NCBI GenBank assembly: GCA_947259045.1
Contig: CAMYKZ010000024.1
Coordinates: 1-42,329 of the forward strand
Direction of reading: 5' to 3'
Origin: an uncultured Afifella sp.
Lineage (GTDB): Bacteria; Pseudomonadota; Alphaproteobacteria; Rhizobiales; Afifellaceae
Length of the DNA stretch: 42,329 bases
The notes beneath the pieces are model-generated. The model ran no database searches. It saw nothing but the letters and a program-made list of their open reading frames with translations, and was not told the origin of the DNA. The position numbers and the translations under genes are program-made. Numbering within the stretch: the stretch's first letter is position 1; every line of letters starts with the position of its first letter. Of the stretch, positions 17,274 through 25,192 are shown piece after piece.

Positions 17274-17708
17274 TCACGACCCGGCAGGTGGAACAACCGG
17301 GATCACATCAGCCCGGTCGCCGAACCGGTTCGGGCCCGGCTTTCCGGGCATGATGCCCAGCAGGATCGTGACAAGAATATTGAGCATCGGGAAAAAGATC
17401 GCGATGGCAAAGAAACCCGACGCATTCAGGTCGTGCAGCCGTTTCACGCCGATGACAATCTGGAACGGCACGGAAATAACGGCGATCAGGGGCATCATTC
17501 CCGTCGTCGGATCGATCTGTACGGCGCTGGTCTGCGGATCGACGGACACGACAACGGTGGCAGACAGAATCGCAACCGATACCGCATGCACGACGATCCA
17601 CGCCAGCCAGTAGACCTCACGGCCGATACGGCCGTTGACGCCGGTAAAGACCCACAGCAATTGCGCGCTATTGGGCGGCATCGGATTTTGCGGCTGCGAT
17701 GTGCTCAA
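17274..17708 (-). CDS. DUF805 family small membrane protein
   Basis: 144 residues with the DUF805 hallmarks: the N-terminal FTGVNGRIGREVYWLAW motif, a central GVKRLHDLNASGFF motif, and four hydrophobic helices ending in the GKPGPNRFGD tail. Its function is unknown. The start given is TTG 17708, very close to GGGAAG at 17710-17715; ATG 17681 is an alternative that would remove nine residues. It begins only 6 bp after dapD ends and shares a terminator with it, so the two are one transcript. Confidence 0.85.
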   Translation of the reverse strand: MSTSQPQNPMPPNSAQLLWVFTGVNGRIGREVYWLAWIVVHAVSVAILSATVVVSVDPQTSAVQIDPTTGMMPLIAVISVPFQIVIGVKRLHDLNASGFFAIAIFFPMLNILVTILLGIMPGKPGPNRFGDRADVIPVVPPAGS

Positions 17709-17714
17709 TCTTCC

Positions 17715-18560
17715 CTAATCCCGTAAAAGCTCGTTGATCGACGTTTTCGACCGTGTCCGCTCGTCCACGGTCTTGACGATCACCGCACAATATAGGTTCG
17801 GACCCGGCTCATTGTTAGGGAAGGGTTTTCCGGGCATCGTGCCGGAGACGACAACCGAATAGGGCGGCACCCGGCCCATGTGAACCTCGCCGGTGGCCCG
17901 GTCGACGATCTTTGTCGAGGCGCCGAGATAGACGCCCATCGACAGAACCGATCCTTCGCCGACGACGACCCCCTCGGCAACCTCGGCCCGGGCGCCGATA
18001 AAACAATTATCCTCAATGATCACCGGGCCCGCCTGCAGCGGCTCCAGCACACCGCCAATTCCGGCGCCGCCGGAAATATGGCAGTTCTTGCCGATCTGGG
18101 CGCACGAACCGATTGTCGCCCAGGTATCGACCATGGTGCCGGAATCGACATAAGCGCCGAGATTGACGAACGAGGGCATCAGCACCACGCCGGGCGCGAC
18201 ATAGGCGGAGTGGCGGACGATGCAATTGGGCACGGCGCGAAATCCGGCCTTGCCGAAATCATCCGCCGACCAGCCGGCAAACTTCGACGGCACCTTGTCC
18301 CACCAGGCCGCGTCGCCCGGGCCGCCGCCGATCACCTGCATGGCGTTGAGGCGGAACGACAGCAGCACCGCTTTTTTCAGCCATTGATTGACCTGCCATC
18401 CGCCGCCGCTCCTTTCAGCCACGCGCGCCTTGCCGTTATCCAGCAGCGTCAGCGCTTCTTCCACGGCATCGCGAACTTCGCCGCCGGTCGAAACGTCGAT
18501 ATCGTCGCGTGCCTCGAAAGCGGCGTCGATTACATTCTGCAATGCGGCAATGTCTGTCAT
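17715..18560 (-). CDS. dapD: Tetrahydrodipicolinate N-succinyltransferase
   Basis: 281 residues. An N-terminal helical domain is followed by a left-handed beta-helix domain of hexapeptide repeats, for example [20 protein letters not shown] and [19 protein letters not shown], and the C-terminal motif [28 protein letters not shown] and GNLNEA-like positions match DapD. It uses succinyl-CoA to acylate tetrahydrodipicolinate in the succinylase branch of lysine/DAP synthesis. AGGA at 18569-18566 on the minus strand sits 7 bases before ATG 18560. It is transcribed with the DUF805 gene and lies near dapE, which acts two steps later. Confidence 0.96.
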   Translation of the reverse strand: MTDIAALQNVIDAAFEARDDIDVSTGGEVRDAVEEALTLLDNGKARVAERSGGGWQVNQWLKKAVLLSFRLNAMQVIGGGPGDAAWWDKVPSKFAGWSADDFGKAGFRAVPNCIVRHSAYVAPGVVLMPSFVNLGAYVDSGTMVDTWATIGSCAQIGKNCHISGGAGIGGVLEPLQAGPVIIEDNCFIGARAEVAEGVVVGEGSVLSMGVYLGASTKIVDRATGEVHMGRVPPYSVVVSGTMPGKPFPNNEPGPNLYCAVIVKTVDERTRSKTSINELLRD

Positions 18561-18719
18561 GGTATTTTCCTGTCAAGCAAACGGATTATCGTCCTATGAT
18601 GCGGTGCGGCGAATATCGGTGTGCGCCAGCCGCGGCACATTAGGCGGCAGTGGCCGCCAGTCAACCGAAACTGCCAACAAAAAGCAGCCGGCAGACAGGA
18701 AACCGAGCAGAGATGAACG

Positions 18720-19142
18720 ATGAACGGATTTGAACTTCACCCGCAGCTTGCCGCCGACAGCCTGCCGGTCTGCGATCTGCCGCTCTCGGCGGTTCGGCTG
18801 GTCAATGACAGCACCTATCCGTGGCTGCTGCTGGTGCCGCGCCAGCCGGGGCTTGTCGATATCATCGATCCGGCGCCTGACGACCGGATGGTGCTGATGG
18901 CGGAAATCGGCATGGCCTGCGACGCGCTGAAAGCGCTCGGTCCGTGCGACAAACTGAATGTGGCGAGCCTCGGCAACCAGGTGCCGCAGTTGCATGTGCA
19001 TGTGATCGCCCGGCGGAAAGACGATGCGGCCTGGCCGAACCCGGTCTGGGGCGTGGCTCAGGCAGTGCCTTATGGCGAGGCCGACGCAGAACGCCTGATC
19101 TCGGCACTGTCGGGCTTTCTGATGGATCACGAAAACCGGTAA
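18720..19142 (+). CDS. HIT family protein with a Q-x-H-x-H motif
   Basis: 140 residues of the histidine-triad superfamily: strands around NDSTYPWLLLVPRQPG, a helix (MVLMAEIGMACDALKAL) and the signature GNQVPQLHVHVIAR. In the classical HxHxH motif the first histidine is replaced by Q90; H92 and H94 remain, the second being the nucleophile position. This variant is common in a bacterial subgroup. Such proteins bind or hydrolyse nucleotide conjugates. The ATG at 18720 is preceded by AGAG at 18709-18712. It lies between dapD (divergent, 159 bp) and nudC, both in the window's nucleotide/cofactor group, but operon membership with nudC is uncertain given a 136-bp gap. Confidence 0.85.
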   Translation: MNGFELHPQLAADSLPVCDLPLSAVRLVNDSTYPWLLLVPRQPGLVDIIDPAPDDRMVLMAEIGMACDALKALGPCDKLNVASLGNQVPQLHVHVIARRKDDAAWPNPVWGVAQAVPYGEADAERLISALSGFLMDHENR

Positions 19143-19278
19143 TTCAGCGGCTCTGCGCGGTGCCCGCAATGGGCGCCTGCCAATCTCCCGCTATACTCCG
19201 ACCGCCGATCCGCTATAAATATCCGGGCATGGCCGGTTCCGCGGTCTGTTCTGTCCTCCAGCAAAACCGGTATTCCTC

Positions 19279-20223
19279 ATGTCCTTTTTCGACAATCGCA
19301 TCTACCGCGAAGCCAGTCACGACAATGGTTTTTCCGGCAACAATATCGACCGGCAAAGCGAGCAGCGGCCGGACAATTGCCTTGATGCGGCGCTGGCGAA
19401 CCCGGCGGCGCGGATCTATCTGTTTTCCGGCGACCGGCCATTGCTGGCCGATGATGGAGGAACCCAGTCGCCGCTGTTCACGCAATCCGCCGCGCGCGGA
19501 CGCGAAGCGAACGAGGCCAGCCTGATCCTGCTCGGCTTCGAGGGCGGCGAGCCAAGACTGGCGGCGCAGGCCGCCATCCGCGAAGAAGACCAGCAGGACG
19601 ACGACCCGATCAGGGCGGTCGATCTGCGCGCGCTCGCCGTGCAGGGACTGGTTGCCCCCAACCATCTCGGCGCCATCGCCCAGGCCCGCTCGCTTTTGCA
19701 CTGGCACGCCAATCATCGTTTCTGCGCCCGCTGCGGCGCTGAAAGCCGGATGGTGGGCGGCGGTATCAAACGCCATTGCCCGGCCTGCGAAAAGGAGCAT
19801 TTTCCGCGTGTCGATCCGGTTTCGATCATGCTGGCGATCGACGGCGACAATTGCGTTCTCGGGCGCTCGCCGCATTTTCTGCCCGGCATGTATTCCTGTC
19901 TTGCCGGGTTCATCGAGCAGGGTGAGACGATCGAGGACGCGGTGCGCCGCGAAGTGCAGGAAGAAGCAGGCATCATGATCGGCCGGGTCGCTTATCATTC
20001 CAGCCAACCCTGGCCGTTCCCCTCCTCGCTAATGATCGGCTGCCATGCGGAAGCCGTTTCCACCGAGATCGCACCCGACGAAGACGAGTTGGAGGATTGC
20101 CGCTGGTTTTCGCGCGATGAGGTCCGACTGATGCTGGCAGGCAACCATCCCGACGGGCTGATCACGCCACCGCGCATGGCCATCGCCAACCGGATCATTT
20201 CCGCCTACGCAGAAGCGGACTGA
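19279..20223 (+). CDS. nudC: NAD(H) pyrophosphatase / NAD-capped RNA hydrolase (Nudix)
   Basis: 314 residues. An N-terminal domain is followed by a four-cysteine zinc site (CARCGAE and CPACEKEHFPR, about residues 150-176). The Nudix box follows as GFIEQGETIEDAVRREVQEE (with AGI directly after), matching GX5EX7REUXEEXGU. SQPWPFPSSLM downstream is the sequence that marks the NADH pyrophosphatase subfamily. It cleaves NAD(H) to NMN(H) and AMP and, in E. coli, removes NAD caps from RNA. The start at ATG 19279 lacks a strong ribosome binding site. The gene is complete with no sign of decay. Confidence 0.95.
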   Translation: MSFFDNRIYREASHDNGFSGNNIDRQSEQRPDNCLDAALANPAARIYLFSGDRPLLADDGGTQSPLFTQSAARGREANEASLILLGFEGGEPRLAAQAAIREEDQQDDDPIRAVDLRALAVQGLVAPNHLGAIAQARSLLHWHANHRFCARCGAESRMVGGGIKRHCPACEKEHFPRVDPVSIMLAIDGDNCVLGRSPHFLPGMYSCLAGFIEQGETIEDAVRREVQEEAGIMIGRVAYHSSQPWPFPSSLMIGCHAEAVSTEIAPDEDELEDCRWFSRDEVRLMLAGNHPDGLITPPRMAIANRIISAYAEAD

Positions 20224-20303
20224 GCCGCCTCGCGGTTTCGGCCTATCGGCGCCGGCATGATTATGGGATGATGGAAGCCCGAGGGGCGCACAGGGAGCCG
20301 ATG

Positions 20304-20570
20304 ATGCCAGACAGATTGCGGAAGATCGCCCATGAAGCCACACGCGGTATCAACGAATTGCTTGGTGGCAATCTCGATGCCGGCCAATCGGCAAGAATCG
20401 ACAAGCTGATCGAAGACGCTGTGATCAAGGCGCTGCTGGAGGGCCAGCACCGGGCCGTCGACGCCGCTTTGCAATGCCCGGAAGCCGATCAGGACCTGGC
20501 GCACAAGATCGCTACCGAGATCCGCCAGAAGAATGACGTGCTGATCGTCAATCTGACGAGCCTCAGGTAA
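20304..20570 (+). CDS. Small hypothetical helical protein
   Basis: 88 residues from ATG 20304; AGGGAGC at 20292-20298 fits this start better than the ATG 3 bases earlier. It appears all-alpha, with amphipathic helices such as LRKIAHEATRGINELLG and IDKLIEDAVIKALLEGQHRA, no cysteines, no membrane segment and no signal. I do not recognise it. It sits 80 bp after nudC and 106 bp before the next gene, all on the + strand, so it may belong to a loose operon. Confidence 0.65.
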   Translation: MPDRLRKIAHEATRGINELLGGNLDAGQSARIDKLIEDAVIKALLEGQHRAVDAALQCPEADQDLAHKIATEIRQKNDVLIVNLTSLR

Positions 20571-20676
20571 GTGTCGGCCCGCATCCGGTGGCAAAGATTG
20601 AACGGAGGTTTGCTTCATCGGCCCGGGCATGATCGTCATGGCCGGCAGCCAAACCCATGCATTCGAGAGTAAACCA

Positions 20677-21108
20677 ATGCCATTGCACCCCGACTATCCG
20701 GTTATTGAAGGATACCACCAGCTGACACCGACCTGGGCGCTTGATGTGGACCAGCCGGTCAACCGGCGGATCGAGGACGGCTCCATGGTGCTCTGGCGGC
20801 CGGGCTTTACTGCCTGGCTGAATATCTGGCGCAACGAAGGGCGCGAAACCATCGATCAGCGGGCCAAAGGGATCGAATCGGAAGTTTCGCCGCACGCCCA
20901 CGATATAATCTCTGAGACATCCGACGGGCTGTTTCGCCACGCCTACCGGCTTGAGGAGGAAAGCGGCAGCAACCAGGTCTATGCCTATTACGGCCATGTG
21001 GTTGCCCCCGACAGCCATGTGCAGATTGCGATCTATTTCGACGCAGCGAGCGAGCTTGCGGCGGCGAAGGCGCTGGTTGCCAGCATCACCTACGACGATG
21101 ATGATTGA
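20677..21108 (+). CDS. Hypothetical protein
   Basis: 143 residues from ATG 20677, supported by GAGAG at 20665-20669; the frame is open back to ATG 20629, where GGAGG is too far away. The protein is soluble, rich in aromatic residues and mixed alpha/beta in appearance. Landmarks are YPVIEGYHQLTPTWALD, LWRPGFTAWLNIWRNEGRE and YYGHVVAPDSHVQIAIYFD, and it ends in an Asp-rich tail. The strands and the late helix (ELAAAKALVASI) resemble small beta-barrel or lipocalin-like uncharacterised proteins, but no family can be given. Confidence 0.65.
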   Translation: MPLHPDYPVIEGYHQLTPTWALDVDQPVNRRIEDGSMVLWRPGFTAWLNIWRNEGRETIDQRAKGIESEVSPHAHDIISETSDGLFRHAYRLEEESGSNQVYAYYGHVVAPDSHVQIAIYFDAASELAAAKALVASITYDDDD

Positions 21109-21135
21109 GCCGATCCGGACGGAGACTGACTGGCG

Positions 21136-22182
21136 ATGGCTGAAAAGACCCTGGCTTCCCGGAGATCCCGCCAGAGATCCCGCCGGATATCCCGCATGAC
21201 GGCGTTCCTGATTGCCCTCGGACTGTTTTGCCTGCTCGGTTACGCCGGGCTTTACTGGTTTCTGAAAAATCCGCTGCTGTTTGCCTCCGGCGAAACGGTG
21301 GCGGCAGGCCGGGCTGCGGTAATGTCCGATCCGGCCAGGCTTGAGGCCCATGTGCGCCGTCTCGCAGCCAGCGAACCGGCGCGGGCTTTTCACAATGTCG
21401 CAGCGCTGAATGCGGCGGCAGATTATGTCGAATCCGAATTCAGGGCGACCGGCTGCAATCCCGTACGCCAGACCTTTCAGGTGAGCGGCGACGATTATCA
21501 CAATATCGCCTGCTCGTTCGGCCCCCACGACGCGCCGCGGGTGGTGATCGGCGGCCATTATGATGTCGCCGGCGACGACAATCCCGGCGCCGACGACAAT
21601 GCCAGCGCTGTCGCCGCCGTGCTCGATCTGGCGCGCATGGTAAACGCGGCCCGGCCGGATCTGAGACACCGGCTCGACCTTGTCGCCTGGTCGCTGGAGG
21701 AACCGCCGAATTTCCGCTCCGAGAATATGGGCTCCTTCGTCCACGCCGCCGATATCGCCGAAGGCGGGGTCGATCTGAAGCTGATGATCAGCGTGGAGAT
21801 GATCGGTTATTTTTCCGACGAGCCCGGCTCGCAGACATACCCGCTGTCTTTCCTGAAACTGTTTTATCCCGACCGCGGCGATTTTATCGGCGTGATCGGC
21901 CAGTCGTTCGACCGGGCGCGGGTCAGGCGGATCAGGGAACTGATGCGGGTCAGCGACACCCTGCCGGTCCATTCCATCAACGCGCCGGCAATCGTGCCGG
22001 GCATCGACCTCTCAGACCATTGGGGCTTCTGGCAGCACGGCCTGCCGGCCGTGATGGTCACCGACACGGCGTTCCTGCGCAATCCGAACTACCACATGCC
22101 GACCGACACGCCCGACACGCTGGACTACAAACGCATGGCGCTGACCGTGGACGGGCTCTACCGGGTCGCGGTCGGGTTTTGA
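21136..22182 (+). CDS. Membrane-anchored M28 family metallopeptidase
   Basis: 348 residues. A strongly basic N-terminus (RRSRQRSRRISR, from a 12-bp DNA repeat) is followed by one transmembrane helix (MTAFLIALGLFCLLGYAGLYWF, about 21-42, split here by its length limit only in name). The extracytoplasmic domain has M28 ligands in GGHYDVAGDDNPGADDNA (H141, D153) and WSLEEPPN (E188/E189), plus the late NPNYHMPTDTPDTLDY with the last His. Zinc aminopeptidases of this family remove N-terminal residues from peptides. The basic start and helix indicate a signal anchor with the active site in the periplasm. GGAGA at 21121-21125 supports ATG 21136. Confidence 0.87.
   Translation: MAEKTLASRRSRQRSRRISRMTAFLIALGLFCLLGYAGLYWFLKNPLLFASGETVAAGRAAVMSDPARLEAHVRRLAASEPARAFHNVAALNAAADYVESEFRATGCNPVRQTFQVSGDDYHNIACSFGPHDAPRVVIGGHYDVAGDDNPGADDNASAVAAVLDLARMVNAARPDLRHRLDLVAWSLEEPPNFRSENMGSFVHAADIAEGGVDLKLMISVEMIGYFSDEPGSQTYPLSFLKLFYPDRGDFIGVIGQSFDRARVRRIRELMRVSDTLPVHSINAPAIVPGIDLSDHWGFWQHGLPAVMVTDTAFLRNPNYHMPTDTPDTLDYKRMALTVDGLYRVAVGF
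21162..21197 (+). repeat. 12-bp tandem repeat, three copies, encoding a basic N-terminus
   Basis: GAGATCCCGCCA (21162-21173), GAGATCCCGCCG (21174-21185) and GATATCCCGCAT (21186-21197) follow head to tail inside the M28 peptidase gene. They encode alternating R/S residues before the transmembrane helix. The unit length keeps frame. Confidence 0.8.
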
Positions 22183-22206
22183 GAGTCGATTCACCTGAAC
22201 CGGTAC

Positions 22207-22235
22207 TGGATTACCGGAACAAGTCCGGTAATCCA
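22207..22235. repeat. 12-bp-stem palindrome of alphaproteobacterial intergenic type
   Basis: TGGATTACCGGA (22207-22218) and TCCGGTAATCCA (22224-22235) pair perfectly over the loop ACAAG. It lies between the convergent M28 peptidase and RES toxin genes. The shape (TGGATT..CCGG-loop-CCGG..AATCCATGAC) recalls palindromes scattered between genes in many alphaproteobacteria. It lacks a T-tract in either direction but could still slow or end transcription from both sides. Confidence 0.8.
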
Positions 22236-22283
22236 TGACAGGCCTGATCAAGCCCTGCCCATTTGACCGGGAGCCAACAGAGG

Positions 22284-22802
22284 CTACGTCCATGACAGCA
22301 TGTTTTTCGGCAACCGGCCGGACGGATCATGCACGTTCACACGGCTCGGCAAATCCGGGCCCCATCGCCACAGAACCAGATTGTGATGGTGCGGCTCTGC
22401 GCCGGCGGCAAAGCTTGGCGTCAGAGCGCCGCAATGGCCCTCAGCCTCAAGCCTTTCCGCCAGTGCCCGGCTTGGCGGCGTTTTGCCGGCGGCAGCCAGC
22501 AGGAACCACGGACAGGCCATATCATCCAATCTCGTCTCATGCGCCGCCCGGCCTTCGTCAGATGTCAGATCGGCGACCGGTTCGCAATCAATGTCATAGG
22601 CGCACAGGGTCAACGGCAGGATGCGGCCGGTGAAACCATGGTTCATTTCGTTGACGACGCCGATCACGTCATTGCCGAGATAGAGCGCCGGCCTGCCTTT
22701 CGCGTTGAACCGCCCGCCGTGGATCGCCGCGCCGTCGCCGGAAAGCGGCGACCAGGCCCATTTCGGATCGTGGCCGCGATAGAATGTTCCCGTCAGCCTC
22801 AC
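22284..22802 (-). CDS. RES-domain toxin of a toxin-antitoxin pair
   Basis: 172 residues starting with GTG 22802, whose first bases overlap the antitoxin stop as GTGA (4 bp). The RES domain is clear: FYRGHDPKWAWSPLSG, GGRFNAKGRPALYLG and the helix VIGVVNEMNHGF. Candidate conserved residues are R9, R31, Y41 and E52. Characterised RES toxins attack NAD+ or ADP-ribosylate a metabolic enzyme, and so stop growth until the antitoxin neutralises them. The gene is intact and full length for the family. Translational coupling to the upstream antitoxin is expected from the overlap. Confidence 0.9.
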   Translation of the reverse strand: MRLTGTFYRGHDPKWAWSPLSGDGAAIHGGRFNAKGRPALYLGNDVIGVVNEMNHGFTGRILPLTLCAYDIDCEPVADLTSDEGRAAHETRLDDMACPWFLLAAAGKTPPSRALAERLEAEGHCGALTPSFAAGAEPHHHNLVLWRWGPDLPSRVNVHDPSGRLPKNMLSWT

Positions 22803-23242
22803 GCAAAGCCGCCGACGGCGACCGCGTCGAGATAATCCCGCACCAGGGTTGCCTTGCCATCCTTGACGAGTGCTTCGGCGGTGCGGCCGCCAAAGGCGGG
22901 TATGGCGTAGGAACGATACCAGGACAGCGCCTGCCGTTCGCCGCCGGCCCAGCCGGAAATGCGATCGACGATGTCCAGCGCCTCGCGGATGCGGTTCTGG
23001 TTTTTCGCGCCTTCAAGCCGCGCCGGCCTGTAAAGCGCATCGCGGCTGATGCCGAGCGTATCGGCGAACTGGCCCTTGGTCAGTCCCAGCCGTTCGGCCG
23101 CTTCATCAAAGGCAATGACGTCGGCGCTGGCGAGCTGGCCGGCTCTTGAGGAAGCCTTGACTGCCGGCGCAGCCGGCCGCGTCACAGACTTGCGGCGCGC
23201 CGCCACGCCTGCCGATTTGATCTTGCTGCGACCGGTTGTCAT
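22799..23242 (-). CDS. Xre/MbcA/ParS-type antitoxin
   Basis: 147 residues from ATG 23242, placed by GAGG 7 bases before it; an ATG at 23248 is too close to that site. A basic N-terminal tail (about 1-35) precedes a helix-turn-helix (AAERLGLTKGQFADTLGIS, about 48-66). The C-terminal toxin-binding domain (formerly DUF2384) has REALDIVDRISGWAGG, WYRSYAIPAFGGRTAEALV and a C-terminal segment ending VGGFA that usually plugs the toxin active site. It overlaps the RES gene by 4 bp. A palindromic operator overlaps its promoter, consistent with autoregulation. Confidence 0.9.
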   Translation of the reverse strand: MTTGRSKIKSAGVAARRKSVTRPAAPAVKASSRAGQLASADVIAFDEAAERLGLTKGQFADTLGISRDALYRPARLEGAKNQNRIREALDIVDRISGWAGGERQALSWYRSYAIPAFGGRTAEALVKDGKATLVRDYLDAVAVGGFA

Positions 23243-23270
23243 GATCATGCCTCATAAAATGCCATCTATT

Positions 23271-23307
23271 ACACCATACATATATGGCGTTAATTATGAC
23301 ATAACAA
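23271..23307 (-). promoter_or_regulatory. Toxin-antitoxin promoter with overlapping operator
   Basis: On the minus strand TTGTTA (23307-23302) and TATATG (23284-23279) are separated by 17 bp, about 40 bp before the antitoxin start. The inverted repeat ACACCATA-CATA-TATGGCGT (23271-23290; 7 of 8 arm positions match) covers the -10 box. A bound antitoxin dimer there would block the polymerase. This is inferred from sequence layout. Confidence 0.6.
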
Positions 23308-23333
23308 GGGCGGACAGGCCCGACGCCCGCAAC

Positions 23334-24221
23334 TCAAATCCCCGGCGATGGCCTGAGGTCGCGGTTTTCGGCCGGTTCGGCGATGTTTTCCCGGAACGGG
23401 CTGGCCGGATAAACGCCGACAATGCGCAGTTCGGCTGAGAAGAAATTCAGTTCCTCCAGCGCCAGGGCAAGATTATGGTCTTCCGGGTGGCCTTCGACAT
23501 CGGCATAAAACTGTGTGGCGAAAAACTGGCCGCCAAGCTGATAGCTTTCCAGCTTGGTCATGTTGACGGAGTTGGTGGCGAATCCGCCAAGGCCCTTGTA
23601 GAGCGCCGCCGGCACGTTGCGCACCCGGAAGACGAATGACGTCACTACGAGTCCATTGCCCGGCGCTGCCCGTTTGGCTTCTTTCGACAGGACGATGAAG
23701 CGGGTCGTGTTGTGGCCGGCGTCGGCGATGTCGGCGGCGAGAATATCCAGGCCGTAGACATCGGCCGCAAGCGGCGTGGCAATGGCGGCGCGTTTCGGAT
23801 CGTCCAGTTCTGCGATCTGCCGGGCGGAGCCTGCCGTATCGGCGGCGACTTCGGTGCGCAACCCGCTCTTGCGCACATAATTGCGGCAGGCGCCGAGCGC
23901 CATGACATGGCTCTGGACGACCTCGATATCCTCAAGTCGTGAGCCTTTCACGCCGAGCAGATTATGGCTGATCGGCAGGAAATATTCGCCGATGATCGAC
24001 AGATCCGACGTCGGCAGCAAATGATGAATATCGGCGACCCGGCCGGCAATGGAATTTTCCATCGGGATCATGCCAAGTTCGGCGTCGCCCGTTTCGATCG
24101 CCTGAAAACAATCTTCAAACGTCGCCATCGGCACAGCGTCGAAATCTGGATAGGCGTCGCGGCAGGCAATGTGGGAATTGGCGCCGGGTTCGCCCTGAAA
24201 GACGATCTTTGGGTTGCTCAT
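23334..24221 (-). CDS. pheA: Prephenate dehydratase
   Basis: 295 residues. The catalytic dehydratase domain runs from VFQGEPGANSHIA through MIPMENSIAGRV to HNTTRFIVL (T173, R174, F175; the TRF motif of the active site). A C-terminal ACT regulatory domain follows (about 195-280) with GFATNSVNMTKLESYQLGGQ, the phenylalanine-binding region. It converts prephenate to phenylpyruvate, and phenylalanine likely inhibits it. There is no chorismate mutase domain, so this is the monofunctional alphaproteobacterial type. kdsB lies 50 bp upstream on the same strand, suggesting a kdsB-pheA operon. Confidence 0.96.
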   Translation of the reverse strand: MSNPKIVFQGEPGANSHIACRDAYPDFDAVPMATFEDCFQAIETGDAELGMIPMENSIAGRVADIHHLLPTSDLSIIGEYFLPISHNLLGVKGSRLEDIEVVQSHVMALGACRNYVRKSGLRTEVAADTAGSARQIAELDDPKRAAIATPLAADVYGLDILAADIADAGHNTTRFIVLSKEAKRAAPGNGLVVTSFVFRVRNVPAALYKGLGGFATNSVNMTKLESYQLGGQFFATQFYADVEGHPEDHNLALALEELNFFSAELRIVGVYPASPFRENIAEPAENRDLRPSPGI

Positions 24222-24271
24222 GGTCCGTTCAGCTCTCTGCGTTCAGCATTCATGTTTCTGTTCGGCGGCGC

Positions 24272-25000
24272 TCAGGATGCCAGCATCTGCCGGGCGCGCT
24301 CAAGATCGTCAGGCGAATCGACGCCGAAGGGCACGGTGTCGACAATCTCGATATCAATACGCATGCCGGCCTCCAGCGCGCGCAATTGCTCAAGCCGCTC
24401 GCGCTGTTCAAGCCACCCCGGCGGCAGCGAGACAAAGCGTTCCAGCGCCTGGCGGCGAAAGGCATAAAGGCCGATGTGATGATAAAGCGGCCCGTTGCCG
24501 GAGGGCGCCGTTGCCCGGGTGAAATAAAGCGCCCTGAGCCGGTTTGGCGCGACGGGCGTGCCGACCGCCTTGACCACATTGGGGTTGGTCTTTTCTTCCT
24601 CAAGAACAATTTCAGCCGCAAGCGTGGCGATATCGGCCGCCTCGGTCTCAAACGGTTTCATCACCCCTTCAATCAGCCTTGGCTCGATCTGCGGCAGATC
24701 GCCCTGGACATTGACAATCGTGTCGAAGACGCCGCCCGGATCAAGCAGGCCGAGCGCTTCATGGATGCGATCGGAGCCGGAGGCATGATCGTCGCGGGTC
24801 ATGATGCAGGTGCCGCCGGCCGATTTGACGGCGTCGGCGACAGCGGCGGAATCCGTGGCGACGGCAACCGGGCCGATATCGGCGTCCAAAGCGCGCTGCA
24901 TGACATGGACGATCATCGGCAGGCCGCATATATCGGCAAGCGGCTTGTCGGGCAGACGCGTCGACGCCATGCGGGCGGGGATCAGGACAACCGGGTTCAT
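24272..25000 (-). CDS. kdsB: CTP:3-deoxy-manno-octulosonate cytidylyltransferase
   Basis: 242 residues of the sugar-nucleotide transferase fold. [21 protein letters not shown] binds the nucleotide, and [11 protein letters not shown], the [13 protein letters not shown] motif and [11 protein letters not shown] follow. [16 protein letters not shown] is the KDO-contact region, and [18 protein letters not shown] and [15 protein letters not shown] end it. It activates KDO as CMP-KDO for lipid A core assembly, so the organism makes KDO-containing lipopolysaccharide. The start at 25000 matches the family. It is divergent from the cytochrome c gene, with a 192-bp shared region between them. Confidence 0.96.
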   Translation of the reverse strand: MNPVVLIPARMASTRLPDKPLADICGLPMIVHVMQRALDADIGPVAVATDSAAVADAVKSAGGTCIMTRDDHASGSDRIHEALGLLDPGGVFDTIVNVQGDLPQIEPRLIEGVMKPFETEAADIATLAAEIVLEEEKTNPNVVKAVGTPVAPNRLRALYFTRATAPSGNGPLYHHIGLYAFRRQALERFVSLPPGWLEQRERLEQLRALEAGMRIDIEIVDTVPFGVDSPDDLERARQMLAS

Positions 25001-25192
25001 GGGCTTATATTCTTCTTTACGGCTTCACGACGCTGAACGGATTTCGACCTCATTGAAGCAATGGTGTCAAAAAGTCTCACAGCAGAAGCGCTTATACGGC
25101 TTGATGCGTCCCGGTAAAAGGGTTAGGTCTCCGCCCGGAAAAGATATAACGGGTGAACACCCTGCGCCACATTCCCAGGAGCGTTTGGTTCT

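Noticed and set aside
15139..23242. Tn or IS remnants around the toxin-antitoxin pair and the dap genes
   Set aside because: No transposase fragment, terminal inverted repeat pair or target-site duplication was visible.
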